Below, piece after piece: positions 26,613 to 36,799 of a stretch of 55,264 nt of DNA. The notes under the pieces were generated by a model that did no database searches, was not told where the DNA came from, and saw only the letters and a program-made list of their open reading frames with translations. The translations under genes and the position numbers were made by a program. The DNA comes from Helicobacteraceae bacterium (GTDB lineage: Bacteria; Campylobacterota; Campylobacteria; Campylobacterales; Sulfurimonadaceae): the NCBI GenBank assembly GCA_013138865.1, contig WTBY01000046.1, forward strand, positions 1-55,264, written 5' to 3'. Positions within the stretch are counted from its first letter, which is position 1. The number at the start of each line of letters is the position of its first letter.

Positions 26613-28950
26613 TATTATCCCTTTTAATATTTTTATCAGATAGCTCATCTTTATCATCGCTGTTGTTATTTGGTATGTTATCCATTTGAACTTTAAAAAA
26701 TGATATGGACTCGGAGAGTGAAGTTACTTCACTCTCTAAATAGGTGCTTATTGTTGCTAGCTCTTTTGAAGATAAACTGTTTGCATGTGTGACAGCATCA
26801 AGCTCGTGCATCGCCTGAGAAATTTGTGTAATTCCTACATCTTGTTCACTAGAAGCGGTAGAAATATCGTTAATTAACTCTGCAGTATGAGTAATTTTAG
26901 GTACTACTTCATCTATTAACTCTCCTGCAGTTTTTGAAATATCTACACTTTGGCTTGTTATATCTGAGATCTGTGAAGCTGCAATTTGGCTTCTTTTTGC
27001 TAACTTTCTAACCTCTGAAGCAACTACAGCAAAACCTTTACCATGCTCACCCGCGCGAGCTGCTTCGATCGCAGCATTAAGAGCAAGAAGGTTTGTTTGA
27101 TAAACTATATCTTCTATGATGATTATTTTTTCTGCAATAGCTTCCATGCTTTTAACTGTTTTACTAACTGCGCTGCCGCCATCAGTAGCTAATTTTGCTG
27201 CGTCAGTTGCCAGCATATTTGTCAGAGCTGAGTTCTTTGCATTTTGAGTAATACCAGCCCCCATCTGCTCAACTGCAGCACTTGTTTTAGTAAGTGAACT
27301 TGACTGTTCTGTAGCTCCGCTTGCAATAGATTGACTAGAGTTATTAACATTTGTAACTGCTTGTTGCATATTTGAAACGGAGAGTTTAATATCTTCCATT
27401 GTTAAAGATAGTTTTGAAACTAACTCATTTAGCGAACTTTTTATATCAAAAAAATCGCCATGATACTCTTTAGTAATTTTAATGTCCAAGTTGCCTTGTG
27501 ATAGCTCTTTTAAAATATTTGAAACATCTTGAATAGTTTTTTCAGACTCTAGTGAAACTTTGTTTGCTACTTTTTCAATAACTCCAGTAGCATTTTCAAT
27601 AGTCCCACCAAATTTCATATCAGATAACTCGTTGAAGAGTGTACTAATTTTGTTGATATCTGTACCTATTTGCATTTCAAGTTTTTCTAACATAACATTA
27701 ATAAGGTCTTTTAAGTCATTTAAACCTGCATGATTAGAATCTAGTTTAAGACGAGAGCGCAAGTGACCATTTCCAACTTCTAGTATAACTACTCTTGCCT
27801 CATTAATAAGGTCTTTCTCTTTGTCTTGTGAACTATTTATACGTTTGATATTTTCATTGACTAATTGCATTATTTTACCAATATCATCCATCGATTTAAT
27901 TTCTGATAATTCAACTGAGTCTACTTCACGATTTAGGTAACTGAAAAAACCTAAAAGAGATTTGGTAAAGTTGTGAAGTGGTTTAAAGACTAACGTGTTC
28001 ATAGCAAAATAGAGTGATATTATTATTATAAGCATTACTAATATTAAGATAACAATAGAGATATCAATAATACTCTGAGCTTGGTCTATAACTGAGTTTA
28101 TAGTAGTGATCTTTTTAGAAATTAAATATACTCCTACACAATTTTTTTGAAAATCATAAATAGGAATTGTTGTTACAAAGTAGCCGTTGTGTAGTAAGAA
28201 GCCATCTTTTTTTAATTTAAAAAAATTTATACTCTTCATGGCAGTTTCAAAATTTTTATCAATAAGTGTCTCTTTTTGAGAAATTATATAATTTTGTAGC
28301 TGTTGACTCTTTTTAAATGTTATTTTGGAATATTTTTCATCCATTAAAACTAAGAGTGATATATTTTTATTAGATAGTTCTTTTACTATAGAGTTAAAGC
28401 CTTGCATAAACTCTACTGAACCTATATATTTCTTTTTATAATTAACTGCTGCTAAGCCTCTTATGGTAAGTCCTGCTTTACCAACTTCTATAGCCGAGAG
28501 TGCTTTTTTACTCTTTTTTACACTATTTATAGTATGTCTAAAGCTTTTAAGATCATCACCATGTTTTTTTAACTTCCAAATTCTTACAAATGATTTCACA
28601 TCAGCTGTATGTATGTGAATTTTTACATTTTTGAATGAACTATTTTTGTTGTATAATTTTCTAAGTGAGTTTAGTGCACTTATAGCAATTGATCTATTAT
28701 TTTCTAATAGTGCTATTTTTACATCTGAGCTGTTTGCAATAGCTATAGCATTAGTTTTTGCAATAGTAAATTTTTCTTCTACATATTGAGTAGTTATGCT
28801 TTGAAGTTCTTTTTTAGTTTTTAGGTAAGTATCTACTTCTATATCGTTTGATAGTTTTTTTGTAATTACAAGCATGACACTAATAACAATAATAGAAATA
28901 GACAGAACAAGCAAAAAAATTTTCTTCATAATACTCATGTTGTAAAACAT
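26602..28950 (-). CDS. Methyl-accepting chemotaxis protein
   Basis: A 782-residue receptor with membrane helices near residues 10-28 and 290-315. Between them is a periplasmic Cache-like sensor of about 260 residues. A HAMP-like region and long coiled coil follow, then the signalling tip ([38 protein letters not shown]). The periplasmic ligand cannot be told. It overlaps the downstream porin gene by 11 bases, a coupling that hints at a shared ligand or nutrient. The N-terminal ATG follows a weak ribosome site. Confidence 0.9.
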   Translation of the reverse strand: MFYNMSIMKKIFLLVLSISIIVISVMLVITKKLSNDIEVDTYLKTKKELQSITTQYVEEKFTIAKTNAIAIANSSDVKIALLENNRSIAISALNSLRKLYNKNSSFKNVKIHIHTADVKSFVRIWKLKKHGDDLKSFRHTINSVKKSKKALSAIEVGKAGLTIRGLAAVNYKKKYIGSVEFMQGFNSIVKELSNKNISLLVLMDEKYSKITFKKSQQLQNYIISQKETLIDKNFETAMKSINFFKLKKDGFLLHNGYFVTTIPIYDFQKNCVGVYLISKKITTINSVIDQAQSIIDISIVILILVMLIIIISLYFAMNTLVFKPLHNFTKSLLGFFSYLNREVDSVELSEIKSMDDIGKIMQLVNENIKRINSSQDKEKDLINEARVVILEVGNGHLRSRLKLDSNHAGLNDLKDLINVMLEKLEMQIGTDINKISTLFNELSDMKFGGTIENATGVIEKVANKVSLESEKTIQDVSNILKELSQGNLDIKITKEYHGDFFDIKSSLNELVSKLSLTMEDIKLSVSNMQQAVTNVNNSSQSIASGATEQSSSLTKTSAAVEQMGAGITQNAKNSALTNMLATDAAKLATDGGSAVSKTVKSMEAIAEKIIIIEDIVYQTNLLALNAAIEAARAGEHGKGFAVVASEVRKLAKRSQIAASQISDITSQSVDISKTAGELIDEVVPKITHTAELINDISTASSEQDVGITQISQAMHELDAVTHANSLSSKELATISTYLESEVTSLSESISFFKVQMDNIPNNNSDDKDELSDKNIKRDNNEK

Positions 28951-29009
28951 ATTAATTTACCTTTTAAATTTTAAGTAATTATAATATCTTCTTTTTACTT
29001 CAAACTAAA

Positions 29010-30851
29010 TTATGAAAACTCTATTGGATCTATGTCTACCTCTGCTAAAGGGTTTTTACAAGCTTTTATAGCAGAAAGTAGGTCTGTACTTTTTTTAGAT
29101 CTTATAAGAATTACAAAACGATATTTATTTGCTATTTTCTCTATGGCTGCTTTTCCACTTCCAACGATTTCAACTTTACTGCAAGCTCTTAATGAGTTCT
29201 CCATCTCTCTCATAGATTCTTGTGCTTTAGCACCATTAGCATGTGCAAATAGAACTCTAGCTAGTTTAACAAAAGGAGGGTAGAGCTGGGCTCTTAAACT
29301 TTTTTCGTCTTCTAAAAAGTCTTCATAGTTGCTTATATAGTTGTTGAAAAACTTTTCATTAAAGCTTTGCACTAAAACTTTTGAACTATTTTTTCTACCA
29401 CTACGTCCTGCAATTTGAATTAAAAGTGATAACGCTTTTTCTCTAGATCTATAATCACTCATATTTAAGATATTATCTATTCCGAAAATAATAGCGAGTG
29501 ACACATCGTGATAGTCATGACCTTTTGAGAGCATCTGAGTACCAATAAGTAGGTCTATTTTATTTTCATTAAAACGTTTAAGTAGATCTTTTAACTTTTT
29601 TTGAGTTGTGATCACATCACGATCGAATTGATCTACTACTATGTCTGTATATTTCTCTTTAAAGTACTTAACTGCTTCTGCTGTTCCTATACGAGTGTTA
29701 ATTAGCTTTCCTGCGTGACACTCCGGGCAAATTTGTGCGACTCTTTCACTATAGTTACAGTAGTGACACTTAAGAGTAGAACTATTTTTGTGCAGACTCA
29801 TTCCCACACTACAGTAAGGACACTCATATGTAAAACCACAACTCTCACAAATGAGGTATTTGAAATTAGCACGTGTTGGTATAAAAAGCATTGACTGAGA
29901 GTTGTTAGCATGAGTTTGAGTGACCATACTCTCTACCAACGGAGTAATAGACTCAACTTCTCTCTCATAAATAAACTCTCTCTCACTACTAAAGTGCCCA
30001 CCTTTAAGGCGTGTATGAGGGAACTTAACATAAGAGCTAAGAGAGGGTGTAGCACTTCCTAAAACAACTTGAATACCTAACTTTGAACCCATGTAGATAG
30101 CCATGTCTCTTGCGTTGTAACGAGGACGTGAAGAGGCTTTATAACTGTCATCATGTTCTTCATCTACTACTATTAAGCCTATATTTTTAACAGGTAAAAA
30201 GAGTGCAGATCTCGCACCTGCAATGATTGTGGCTTCATTAGAATATATTTTGGCTAATGCTTTTTCTTTGAGTTTTTTTGTTAATTTTGAGTGCCACATT
30301 ACAACACTATCTCCAAAATGCTCTTCTAAACGAATTTGCATCTGTGGAGTTAAGGAGATCTCAGGCATTAAGAATATAGAATTTTTTCCACTCTCGATCA
30401 TCTTCTCAAAATATTTCATGTAAATTTCTGTTTTACCACTACCTGTATCACCAAAAAGAAGAGAAATTTTATTTTTCTGTAAAAAGTCAAAAGCACTGTT
30501 TTGAGTCTCACTTAAGACTATTTTAGTTGAGTTATAAAGTTTTTCTTGACTCTCTTCTATGATAGAGCTATTAAATGGTGTAAAAATAGCTAGAGCTTCA
30601 CCTAGTGAGCAGAAGTAGTAAGTTGATATAAAAGAGGCAAAAGAGAGTTGAGTTTGGCTATAAAACAGCTCTTCAACTTCGTTAATAGGTAATGTTTTAA
30701 AAGTAGGTTTATCGCAACTCTTTGTAATAACACCATTTTTAACTCTGTTGTTTAGAGTTACTTGAACTTTTGTACCAATGTTTAATGAGTGATCGTAGGA
30801 GTATGTAAGCACACCAAGTGGTGAGCCTAAAATAGAGACTAAATAGTACAC
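29010..30851 (-). CDS. priA: Primosomal protein N' (PriA helicase)
   Basis: A 613-residue superfamily 2 helicase that restarts stalled replication forks. Walker A is GDTGSGKTEIY, DEEH is in VVDEEHDDSYKASSRPRYNA, and LGSATPSLSSY follows. The zinc region CESCGFTYECPYC then CHYCNYSERVAQICPECH has the eight cysteines of PriA. It is shorter than the roughly 730 residues of E. coli PriA, as in relatives. The GTG start overlaps the stop of the pseudopilin gene as TAGTG. Confidence 0.94.
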   Translation of the reverse strand: MYYLVSILGSPLGVLTYSYDHSLNIGTKVQVTLNNRVKNGVITKSCDKPTFKTLPINEVEELFYSQTQLSFASFISTYYFCSLGEALAIFTPFNSSIIEESQEKLYNSTKIVLSETQNSAFDFLQKNKISLLFGDTGSGKTEIYMKYFEKMIESGKNSIFLMPEISLTPQMQIRLEEHFGDSVVMWHSKLTKKLKEKALAKIYSNEATIIAGARSALFLPVKNIGLIVVDEEHDDSYKASSRPRYNARDMAIYMGSKLGIQVVLGSATPSLSSYVKFPHTRLKGGHFSSEREFIYEREVESITPLVESMVTQTHANNSQSMLFIPTRANFKYLICESCGFTYECPYCSVGMSLHKNSSTLKCHYCNYSERVAQICPECHAGKLINTRIGTAEAVKYFKEKYTDIVVDQFDRDVITTQKKLKDLLKRFNENKIDLLIGTQMLSKGHDYHDVSLAIIFGIDNILNMSDYRSREKALSLLIQIAGRSGRKNSSKVLVQSFNEKFFNNYISNYEDFLEDEKSLRAQLYPPFVKLARVLFAHANGAKAQESMREMENSLRACSKVEIVGSGKAAIEKIANKYRFVILIRSKKSTDLLSAIKACKNPLAEVDIDPIEFS

Positions 30852-31300
30852 TATTGAGTTAAAATTTTACAGTAACTATTAGAGTGATCGCAGTCAAAAG
30901 TACCATTTGCAGGCAGATATGTAAAAAGTATTGAATTACCATCAACTTTATAAGTGTATTGATTTGTAGCTGTTTTTAACCAGTGACCGTTAGCATCTTT
31001 AGTTGTTACACCATACATTAGAAGTGTAGCACCTCCATAAGCATCGAAAAGAAGTACGTCAGCTGTATTATTACTTACGTTTGAATCAAGTGAACCAATG
31101 TAAGAACTTTCACCTTGCAAAAGACGACCTTGACGTTCACTTATAATAGAACTTCTTAGACTTGCTATGTCTGCTTTAGTTTTAGAAATTTGAGCATCAG
31201 TTCTAGTTGCTGAAAGTTTTGGGATCGCAACTGCTGCTAAAATACCTAAGACAACGATAACAAAAATAAGTTCGATCATAGTAAAAGCTGATTTTTTCAT
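30851..31300 (-). CDS. Type IV prepilin-like / type II pseudopilin
   Basis: A 149-residue prepilin with a short leader cut before FTMIELIFVIVVLGILAAVA, the class III signal with Glu at position 5 of the mature chain. Translation is placed at 31300 (MKKSAFTMIEL); a longer frame from 31396 would put 32 extra residues before the leader. The C-terminal part has a Cys pair (CDHSNSYC). The N-terminal 45 residues nearly repeat those of the neighbouring pseudopilin, so they arose by duplication or shared assembly constraints. Confidence 0.88.
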   Translation of the reverse strand: MKKSAFTMIELIFVIVVLGILAAVAIPKLSATRTDAQISKTKADIASLRSSIISERQGRLLQGESSYIGSLDSNVSNNTADVLLFDAYGGATLLMYGVTTKDANGHWLKTATNQYTYKVDGNSILFTYLPANGTFDCDHSNSYCKILTQ

Positions 31301-31370
31301 GTGAGTTCTTTGAGTTGAGAAGTTTAAGAGTAAATGTAATGAAGCCGAAGCTTCATTTATATAAATAGTT

Positions 31371-31811
31371 TTAATATTGAATACTAGACCCACCAAATGA
31401 ATGTGCTTTACTTATTGTTGCATCACTTGTAGCACCAGTAATACCAACAGCAGCCATAGCAATTCCAGTACATACAGCTGACTGACCAGTTGTATAAGTT
31501 ACATTCAGATCAGTATTATTTGCACCAGAAGAAGTTATTGTAATACAATCCTCATAAGTTGCACCACCACTTGCATTTAATTCAACACCACCAAAAATTA
31601 CATTTGTCATACTAGTAACCGGACCAAATGAACCTTGAGAAGTATAATATGAACCCATGTCAGAAATTGCAGTAGCTAATTCTGTAGCACCCTTAGCAAT
31701 TTTTGCATCATCACGTGTAGCAGAAAGTTTTGGAATAGCAACAGCTGCTAAAATACCTAAAATAACGATAACAAAGATCAATTCGATCATAGTAAAACCT
31801 GAACGTTTCAT
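31371..31811 (-). CDS. Type IV prepilin-like / type II pseudopilin
   Basis: A 146-residue prepilin with leader MKRSG cut before FTMIELIFVIVILGILAAVA, then IPKLSATRDDAKIAKG, very like the downstream neighbour. The globular part (GGVELNASGGATYEDCITIT) has a Cys pair (C at about 91 and 113). The strong ribosome site AAAGGATC precedes the ATG. It is probably a subunit of a pilus or type II secretion-like fibre; no assembly genes lie nearby. Confidence 0.88.
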   Translation of the reverse strand: MKRSGFTMIELIFVIVILGILAAVAIPKLSATRDDAKIAKGATELATAISDMGSYYTSQGSFGPVTSMTNVIFGGVELNASGGATYEDCITITSSGANNTDLNVTYTTGQSAVCTGIAMAAVGITGATSDATISKAHSFGGSSIQY

Positions 31812-31913
31812 GTCAGATCCTTTAAAAATAAGAAATTTACCTAACTCTTGTTAAGCATGAAAGTATTATGAACCTATTTAGCTTAGAGTTATATAAAAAT
31901 TTAAATGTAGTGT

Positions 31914-32132
31914 TTAGTTTTGAAGTTTTTGTATTAGTTTTTTAAGATCAACATCTTGTGAGAAAAGCTCATAGTTCTTTCTGACATAAGCTTGTAGTAG
32001 TTGCTTTATTTCAGTATTTCCCTCGGCATTAAAGTCTTTTGCCATTTGAAACTCTAAAAAATTTGCAAACTGTTCTTCTACATCGATATCGAAATTTTTA
32101 CCACCGATAAGAAGAGAGATTTTTTTTGACAT
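31914..32132 (-). CDS. ZapA-like small protein
   Basis: A 72-residue protein opening MSKKISLLIGGKNFDIDVEE, which resembles the N-terminal beta-strand pair of the cell-division protein ZapA, followed by a helical part. It lies 10 bases after a small coiled-coil gene with ZapB-like features. A division role (FtsZ ring bundling) is inferred from this pairing and the opening motif; similarity is weak. Confidence 0.5.
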   Translation of the reverse strand: MSKKISLLIGGKNFDIDVEEQFANFLEFQMAKDFNAEGNTEIKQLLQAYVRKNYELFSQDVDLKKLIQKLQN

Positions 32133-32142
32133 ATTGTGTTAA

Positions 32143-32370
32143 CTAGTTAAATATTGTTTCTATTTTTGTTACTATCTCTTCAATTTCGAGATCTTTCATT
32201 TGGTTTAGTTCGTCTAAACGCTCTATTTCACTATTTTTAGCTTCGCTTTCAGCTCTTAGTGTTGTAATCTCTGTTCTTAACATCTCATTTTCACCTTTTA
32301 GTGAGTTGAATTGTTGTAGTATTTCTGATACTTTAGAGCCTAATCTTTCTAATGTTGTTTGATCTTCCAT
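32143..32370 (-). CDS. Small coiled-coil protein, ZapB-like
   Basis: A 75-residue protein that is nearly all coiled coil: LERLGSKVSEILQQFNSLKG, ENEMLRTEITTLRAESEAKN and DLEIEEIVTKIETIF. Length and pattern fit ZapB-type division factors, and it is directly followed by a ZapA-like gene. Coiled coils are low in information, so the name is tentative. Confidence 0.5.
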   Translation of the reverse strand: MEDQTTLERLGSKVSEILQQFNSLKGENEMLRTEITTLRAESEAKNSEIERLDELNQMKDLEIEEIVTKIETIFN

Positions 32371-32477
32371 AATTGTATTTCCTTTAGCTTTTATTTGTTT
32401 GTGATTCTAACACAGATATCGACAATTAGTGAATTAAACTTTGATTTTTAGGTAATTTTACTCTATTTTGTTTGTAT

Positions 32478-33305
32478 TTATAAAATATCATGTAGTTTAT
32501 TAGCATTTTGCATTTTTTCATTTATGGCCTTGTAATCATCTTCTTGAATATTTTTTTTCATAGCAGAGAGCTCTGTTTCAAATATCTCTATTGACTCAAG
32601 CAGATTTTTTTTATTTTGTCTAAAAATATCTTCCCACATGGCTGGTGAGCTTTTAGCTAAACGTGACATAGACCTAAAACCACCAGCAGCTAGCGCTAAA
32701 ATGTTGTATTTGTCAGCTTGTGCTAAAACAGTGTTTGCTAGAGAGTAAGAGATCGCATGGGGCATGTGTGAAATAAATGCTGCATGACGATCATGCTCAT
32801 GAGCTGTCATATAATTAAGTTGCATCTCTATTCCGCTAAATAGTCTTACAGCTAGTTGTTGCTGATGTTCACCACTATTTTCTAAGTCACAAAGAACTAC
32901 AACTTTATTTTTATACAACTCTTCTAAAGCTGCCTCTGGACCATGCTTCTCTTTACCAGTCATAGGGTGTGCTGCCACAAAATTTTTACGAATTTTAGTT
33001 GGAATACTATTTACTATAAACTCTTTTGTACTTCCAAGATCTATAATTGTTGTGTTTTCATCTATATTTTCAAACTCTTTAAAGAGTGCAATAATTCCAT
33101 CAACAGGAATAGCTAAAATAATGACATCACAAGTTTTTATCTCCTCAAAAGGTACTGTTTTATCTACAAGATTTAACTCTAAAGCTACTTTTTTATGCTC
33201 TTCGTTACGATCGTAGCCGACAATAGTATCAATATAATTTAATTTTTTAAAAGCGAGTGCTAAAGAGCCTCCCATAAGGCCTAAGCCTATGATACCTATT
33301 TTCAA
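32478..33305 (-). CDS. tyrA: Prephenate dehydrogenase
   Basis: A 275-residue NAD-dependent enzyme of tyrosine synthesis that converts prephenate to 4-hydroxyphenylpyruvate. The Rossmann start is IGIIGLGLMGGSLALAFK. Prephenate contacts appear in AAHPMTGKEKHGPEAA and the helix HDRHAAFISHMPHAISYSLA. No chorismate mutase or ACT domain is fused. It is divergent from bamA across about 105 bases. Confidence 0.93.
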   Translation of the reverse strand: MKIGIIGLGLMGGSLALAFKKLNYIDTIVGYDRNEEHKKVALELNLVDKTVPFEEIKTCDVIILAIPVDGIIALFKEFENIDENTTIIDLGSTKEFIVNSIPTKIRKNFVAAHPMTGKEKHGPEAALEELYKNKVVVLCDLENSGEHQQQLAVRLFSGIEMQLNYMTAHEHDRHAAFISHMPHAISYSLANTVLAQADKYNILALAAGGFRSMSRLAKSSPAMWEDIFRQNKKNLLESIEIFETELSAMKKNIQEDDYKAINEKMQNANKLHDIL

Positions 33306-33410
33306 TTTTTTTCCTTAAGAGTATAAAATTACGAAAGTATATCAAATTTAACTACTATTAATTGTTTTAAAGGTATTATTAAACCCATTTTAATAATTAG
33401 GCTAATATAT

Positions 33411-35651
33411 ATGAAACTACTAACTACTCTTTTGCTAACAATTTTTACTTTAAACCTACACGCTGTCACTGTTAAAGCTATCGAATTTAATGGACTTGTA
33501 CATATTTCTGAAAATGTTGCTAACAGAATGTTAAAGTTTACTGCTAAAGAAAACATTACTACAGAACAGATTGATCAGGCTATTAAAACATTTTTTAAAC
33601 AGGGTTATTTTGAAGATATTTGGGTTAGAGATGAAGATGACATACTGACTTTTTACTTTATAGAGAAACCTATTATTTCAAAGATTGAAGTTAAGGGGTA
33701 CAATGGCGATGACGATGCTGATATTCATAAAACTATTTTAAATCTTGAAAAAGGTGCACTATATAATAAAAAACGTATAGAAAAAGCAAAAGAGAACATA
33801 ATAAAAACACTTAACTCTGAGGGTAAAATAGACTCTGTTGTTGAAGTAACAGAAGAGATGCAAGAGAACGGTAGTGTAGCTTTAACTTTTACTGTTAATG
33901 AGGGAGAAGAGATTATTATTGAATCGCTTAAATATAGTGGACTTAAGGGTTTAAGAGCGAAAGATTTTAATAGTATTATAGCAAATAAAGAACACCAGTG
34001 GATGGGTTGGTTTTGGGGTCGTAATAACGGTATTATGAAACTTGATCAGATGCAGTACGATCCACTTAGAATTCGTGACATTTATATGCAACATGGGTTT
34101 TTAGATGCTGAAGTTGATACTCCTTTTGTTCGTGTTGACTTTGATAACTATACATCTCAAATGAGTTACCAGATTAAAGAGGGTGGTGTTTATAGAGTAA
34201 AAAGTATATCAATCTCACAAGCAAAACATATTTTAGAAGAGTCTGCACTTAAAGCAGATATAGATCTTGAGCTTCATGAAACATTTAACATAAAGACTTT
34301 CCGTGATGACGCTGAAGTTATAAAAACAAAAATTGCTAATGAAGGTTACGCTTTTGTACAGGTTCAACCAGATTTAGATAAAGATGAGAAAAATCATACT
34401 GTTGATGTTAATTATAGAGTAATACCAGGCGACAAAGTTTACATAAGAAATGTGATTATCTCTGGAAATAACCGTACACTTGATCGTATAGTTAGACGTC
34501 AAGTATTTTTAGCTTCTGGTGATCTTTATAACTTAACAGACCTTAAAGACTCACGTTCTGCACTTAGTCGTACAGGGTATTTTGAAAATACGACAGTAGA
34601 AGAAAAAAGAATTAGTAAAGACCTTGTGGACATCATAGTAAAAGTTTCAGAAGCACCTACTGGTAACATTCAAGTTGGTGGTGGTTATGGTAGTTATGGT
34701 GGTATTATGTTTAGTGTTGGTGTTAATGATCGTAATATTTTTGGATCGGGTATAACAATGGGTGTTCAGTTAGAAAAATCTGAGAGAAACTCAAACTACG
34801 CTTTTAACATTAGCAACCCTAAACTAAACGATAGTGACTTTAGTGGTAACTACTCTATTTACACAAGTTCTAATGAGTACAATGACTACACGGTAGACTC
34901 AGTCGGTACAACACTAGGAACTGGACATCAGTTTACTAGACATTGGAATGGTTACTTAACTTATGGTTACTCTGATAATGCATATAATAATATACAGACT
35001 ACGAGTGTTACAACTGATGGTTACACTATTAACTACGACAGTTATGATAAAAGCTCAGTTAGTGTAAGTGCTGCATTTAATGATACTGATGACTATTACC
35101 TTCCAAGAAATGGTGTTACATTTAACCAGTCTATAGAAAAAGCTGGTTTAGGTGGAACAGCTGATTTTTTAAAGTCTACTACAAAGTTTGGTGCATATAA
35201 AGGGCTAGAAGACTATATAGATTTTGATCTTATTTTAAGATATAAAGCAAGACTATTTTTAGCAGCAGAAACAGGTTATTTGCCAATTGGTGAAAAGTTT
35301 TATATGGGTGGTTTAGGAAGTGTTAGAGGGTACCAATCTTACTCACTATCACCTGAAGTTGAAAATGCTGATGGAACAAAAACACGTATAGGTGGTAAGC
35401 AGACTTTCTCTAACTCAATTGAGGCAAACATACCATTTTTACCAAGTGCTAAAATGAGACTAACTGGTTTCTTCGATTGGGGTATGATCGGTGATGAAGA
35501 TATAAGTGAAATTGAGAGAGCTGGGTACGGTATTGCACTCGAGTGGTTCTCACCAGTTGGACCAGTGCAACTTATTTTTGCTAAACCTCTTATGGAGAAA
35601 CCTGGAGACAAAACAGCAGGTTTTGAGTTTACTATGGGGCAAAGATTTTAA
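33411..35651 (+). CDS. bamA: Outer-membrane assembly protein BamA
   Basis: A 746-residue Omp85 protein with a signal peptide (LLTTLLLTIFTLNLHAVTV), five POTRA domains (about residues 20-420) and a 16-strand barrel. The conserved barrel block reads FYMGGLGSVRGYQSYSLSPE, with the RGY lid-lock motif, and the chain ends QRF. It inserts outer-membrane proteins. It ends two bases before the convergent sensor kinase gene. Confidence 0.95.
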   Translation: MKLLTTLLLTIFTLNLHAVTVKAIEFNGLVHISENVANRMLKFTAKENITTEQIDQAIKTFFKQGYFEDIWVRDEDDILTFYFIEKPIISKIEVKGYNGDDDADIHKTILNLEKGALYNKKRIEKAKENIIKTLNSEGKIDSVVEVTEEMQENGSVALTFTVNEGEEIIIESLKYSGLKGLRAKDFNSIIANKEHQWMGWFWGRNNGIMKLDQMQYDPLRIRDIYMQHGFLDAEVDTPFVRVDFDNYTSQMSYQIKEGGVYRVKSISISQAKHILEESALKADIDLELHETFNIKTFRDDAEVIKTKIANEGYAFVQVQPDLDKDEKNHTVDVNYRVIPGDKVYIRNVIISGNNRTLDRIVRRQVFLASGDLYNLTDLKDSRSALSRTGYFENTTVEEKRISKDLVDIIVKVSEAPTGNIQVGGGYGSYGGIMFSVGVNDRNIFGSGITMGVQLEKSERNSNYAFNISNPKLNDSDFSGNYSIYTSSNEYNDYTVDSVGTTLGTGHQFTRHWNGYLTYGYSDNAYNNIQTTSVTTDGYTINYDSYDKSSVSVSAAFNDTDDYYLPRNGVTFNQSIEKAGLGGTADFLKSTTKFGAYKGLEDYIDFDLILRYKARLFLAAETGYLPIGEKFYMGGLGSVRGYQSYSLSPEVENADGTKTRIGGKQTFSNSIEANIPFLPSAKMRLTGFFDWGMIGDEDISEIERAGYGIALEWFSPVGPVQLIFAKPLMEKPGDKTAGFEFTMGQRF

Positions 35652-35653
35652 GC

Positions 35654-36793
35654 TTAAATAGTAATTTTAAAACAAGCACCTATATCACTATTTGTACAAC
35701 TTAGTTTTCCACTATGGTGATCTTCTATAATTACACGTGACATATAAAGACCTAACCCACTTCCTTGCTTGTGCTCACGAGTTGTAAAATATGGCTCATA
35801 AATTTTACTCTTTATACTATCTTTGACTCCACCACCATTATCACATATCGTTACTACAAAAATGGTTCCATCCATTTTAGTTCTTATAGCTATTTGAGGC
35901 TCTTCTATATCATTCTCAACTAAAATATCTTGAGCATTTTGTAAAATATTTAGTACAACTTGTTTGAACTCATTTTTATATAGAAGAGACTCTTGGTCTA
36001 TATTGTACTCTCTACTGACTTCTATATTAGAGTTTTGAAGAGTTTTAAAAATAAGTGAGAGTGTCTCTTCTATAACATCATTTATATTTACACTTAACTT
36101 CTCTTTATCTGCTTTAAAGAAGCTACTAAAGTCATTTATTGTGTGTGACATAAACTCTAAAAGATGGCTTCCCTCTTTTACTTTAGTATCCATATATGTT
36201 TGGCTCAATTCCTTATGGTTATAAGCACCTTGAATATTCATAAATACAAAAGAGAGTTGATTTAGTGGTTGTCTCCATTGGTGCGCGATCATACTTATCA
36301 TATCACCCATAGCAGCCATCTTAGAGCTTTGAATTAACATTCTCTCTTTCTCCTGCATCTGTGTTACAGCAGCCTGTACACGACGTTCAAGTAGCCTATT
36401 TAGAACATTAAGTTCTTCTTCACGCTCTTTTACCTCTTTTTTATACTCTAAAAAAATATCTGCTATTCTTCTTGAGAACCAAAGAGAGAGTAAAGAAGCA
36501 AAAATTGCAAGCATAATTGAGCTTCCTATTACGATCCTAGTTTTACCCTCAATCTCGATCTCTAGTGCAGTTGTGTCATCTATGATTTTTCTATTTAGGC
36601 TCTCAAGATCTACAAAACCAAGACTCTGTTCACGTACTCTAAGTAGGTACTCTTTTACAAAACGTTCACGGTCCTCTTTTAGTCGTAGTTTTAGCTCATC
36701 AACATAAAATGTTGTGATCATTGCAGTAAGTATAAAAATAGTTAAAAGGGGTGTTATAAGAATAAGACGAGGTAATGACTTTTCTCCAAACAC
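35654..36793 (-). CDS. Membrane sensor histidine kinase
   Basis: A 379-residue kinase with an N-terminal helix (LILITPLLTIFILTAMITTF), a short periplasmic part of about 70 residues, a second helix (residues 90-110) and a coiled coil. The H-box reads GDMISMIAHQWRQPLNQLSF with the phosphorylated His in IAHQWRQ. The ATPase part has NILQNAQDIL, CDNGGGV and GSGLGLYMSRVII. No response regulator lies beside it. It follows cti by six bases and so probably belongs to that operon. Confidence 0.9.
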   Translation of the reverse strand: MFGEKSLPRLILITPLLTIFILTAMITTFYVDELKLRLKEDRERFVKEYLLRVREQSLGFVDLESLNRKIIDDTTALEIEIEGKTRIVIGSSIMLAIFASLLSLWFSRRIADIFLEYKKEVKEREEELNVLNRLLERRVQAAVTQMQEKERMLIQSSKMAAMGDMISMIAHQWRQPLNQLSFVFMNIQGAYNHKELSQTYMDTKVKEGSHLLEFMSHTINDFSSFFKADKEKLSVNINDVIEETLSLIFKTLQNSNIEVSREYNIDQESLLYKNEFKQVVLNILQNAQDILVENDIEEPQIAIRTKMDGTIFVVTICDNGGGVKDSIKSKIYEPYFTTREHKQGSGLGLYMSRVIIEDHHSGKLSCTNSDIGACFKITI

Positions 36794-36799
36794 TTTACA

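Noticed and set aside
33329-33556. 75-codon minus-strand frame overlapping the bamA start
   Set aside because: It is antisense to the bamA signal peptide and spans the divergent tyrA-bamA promoter region.
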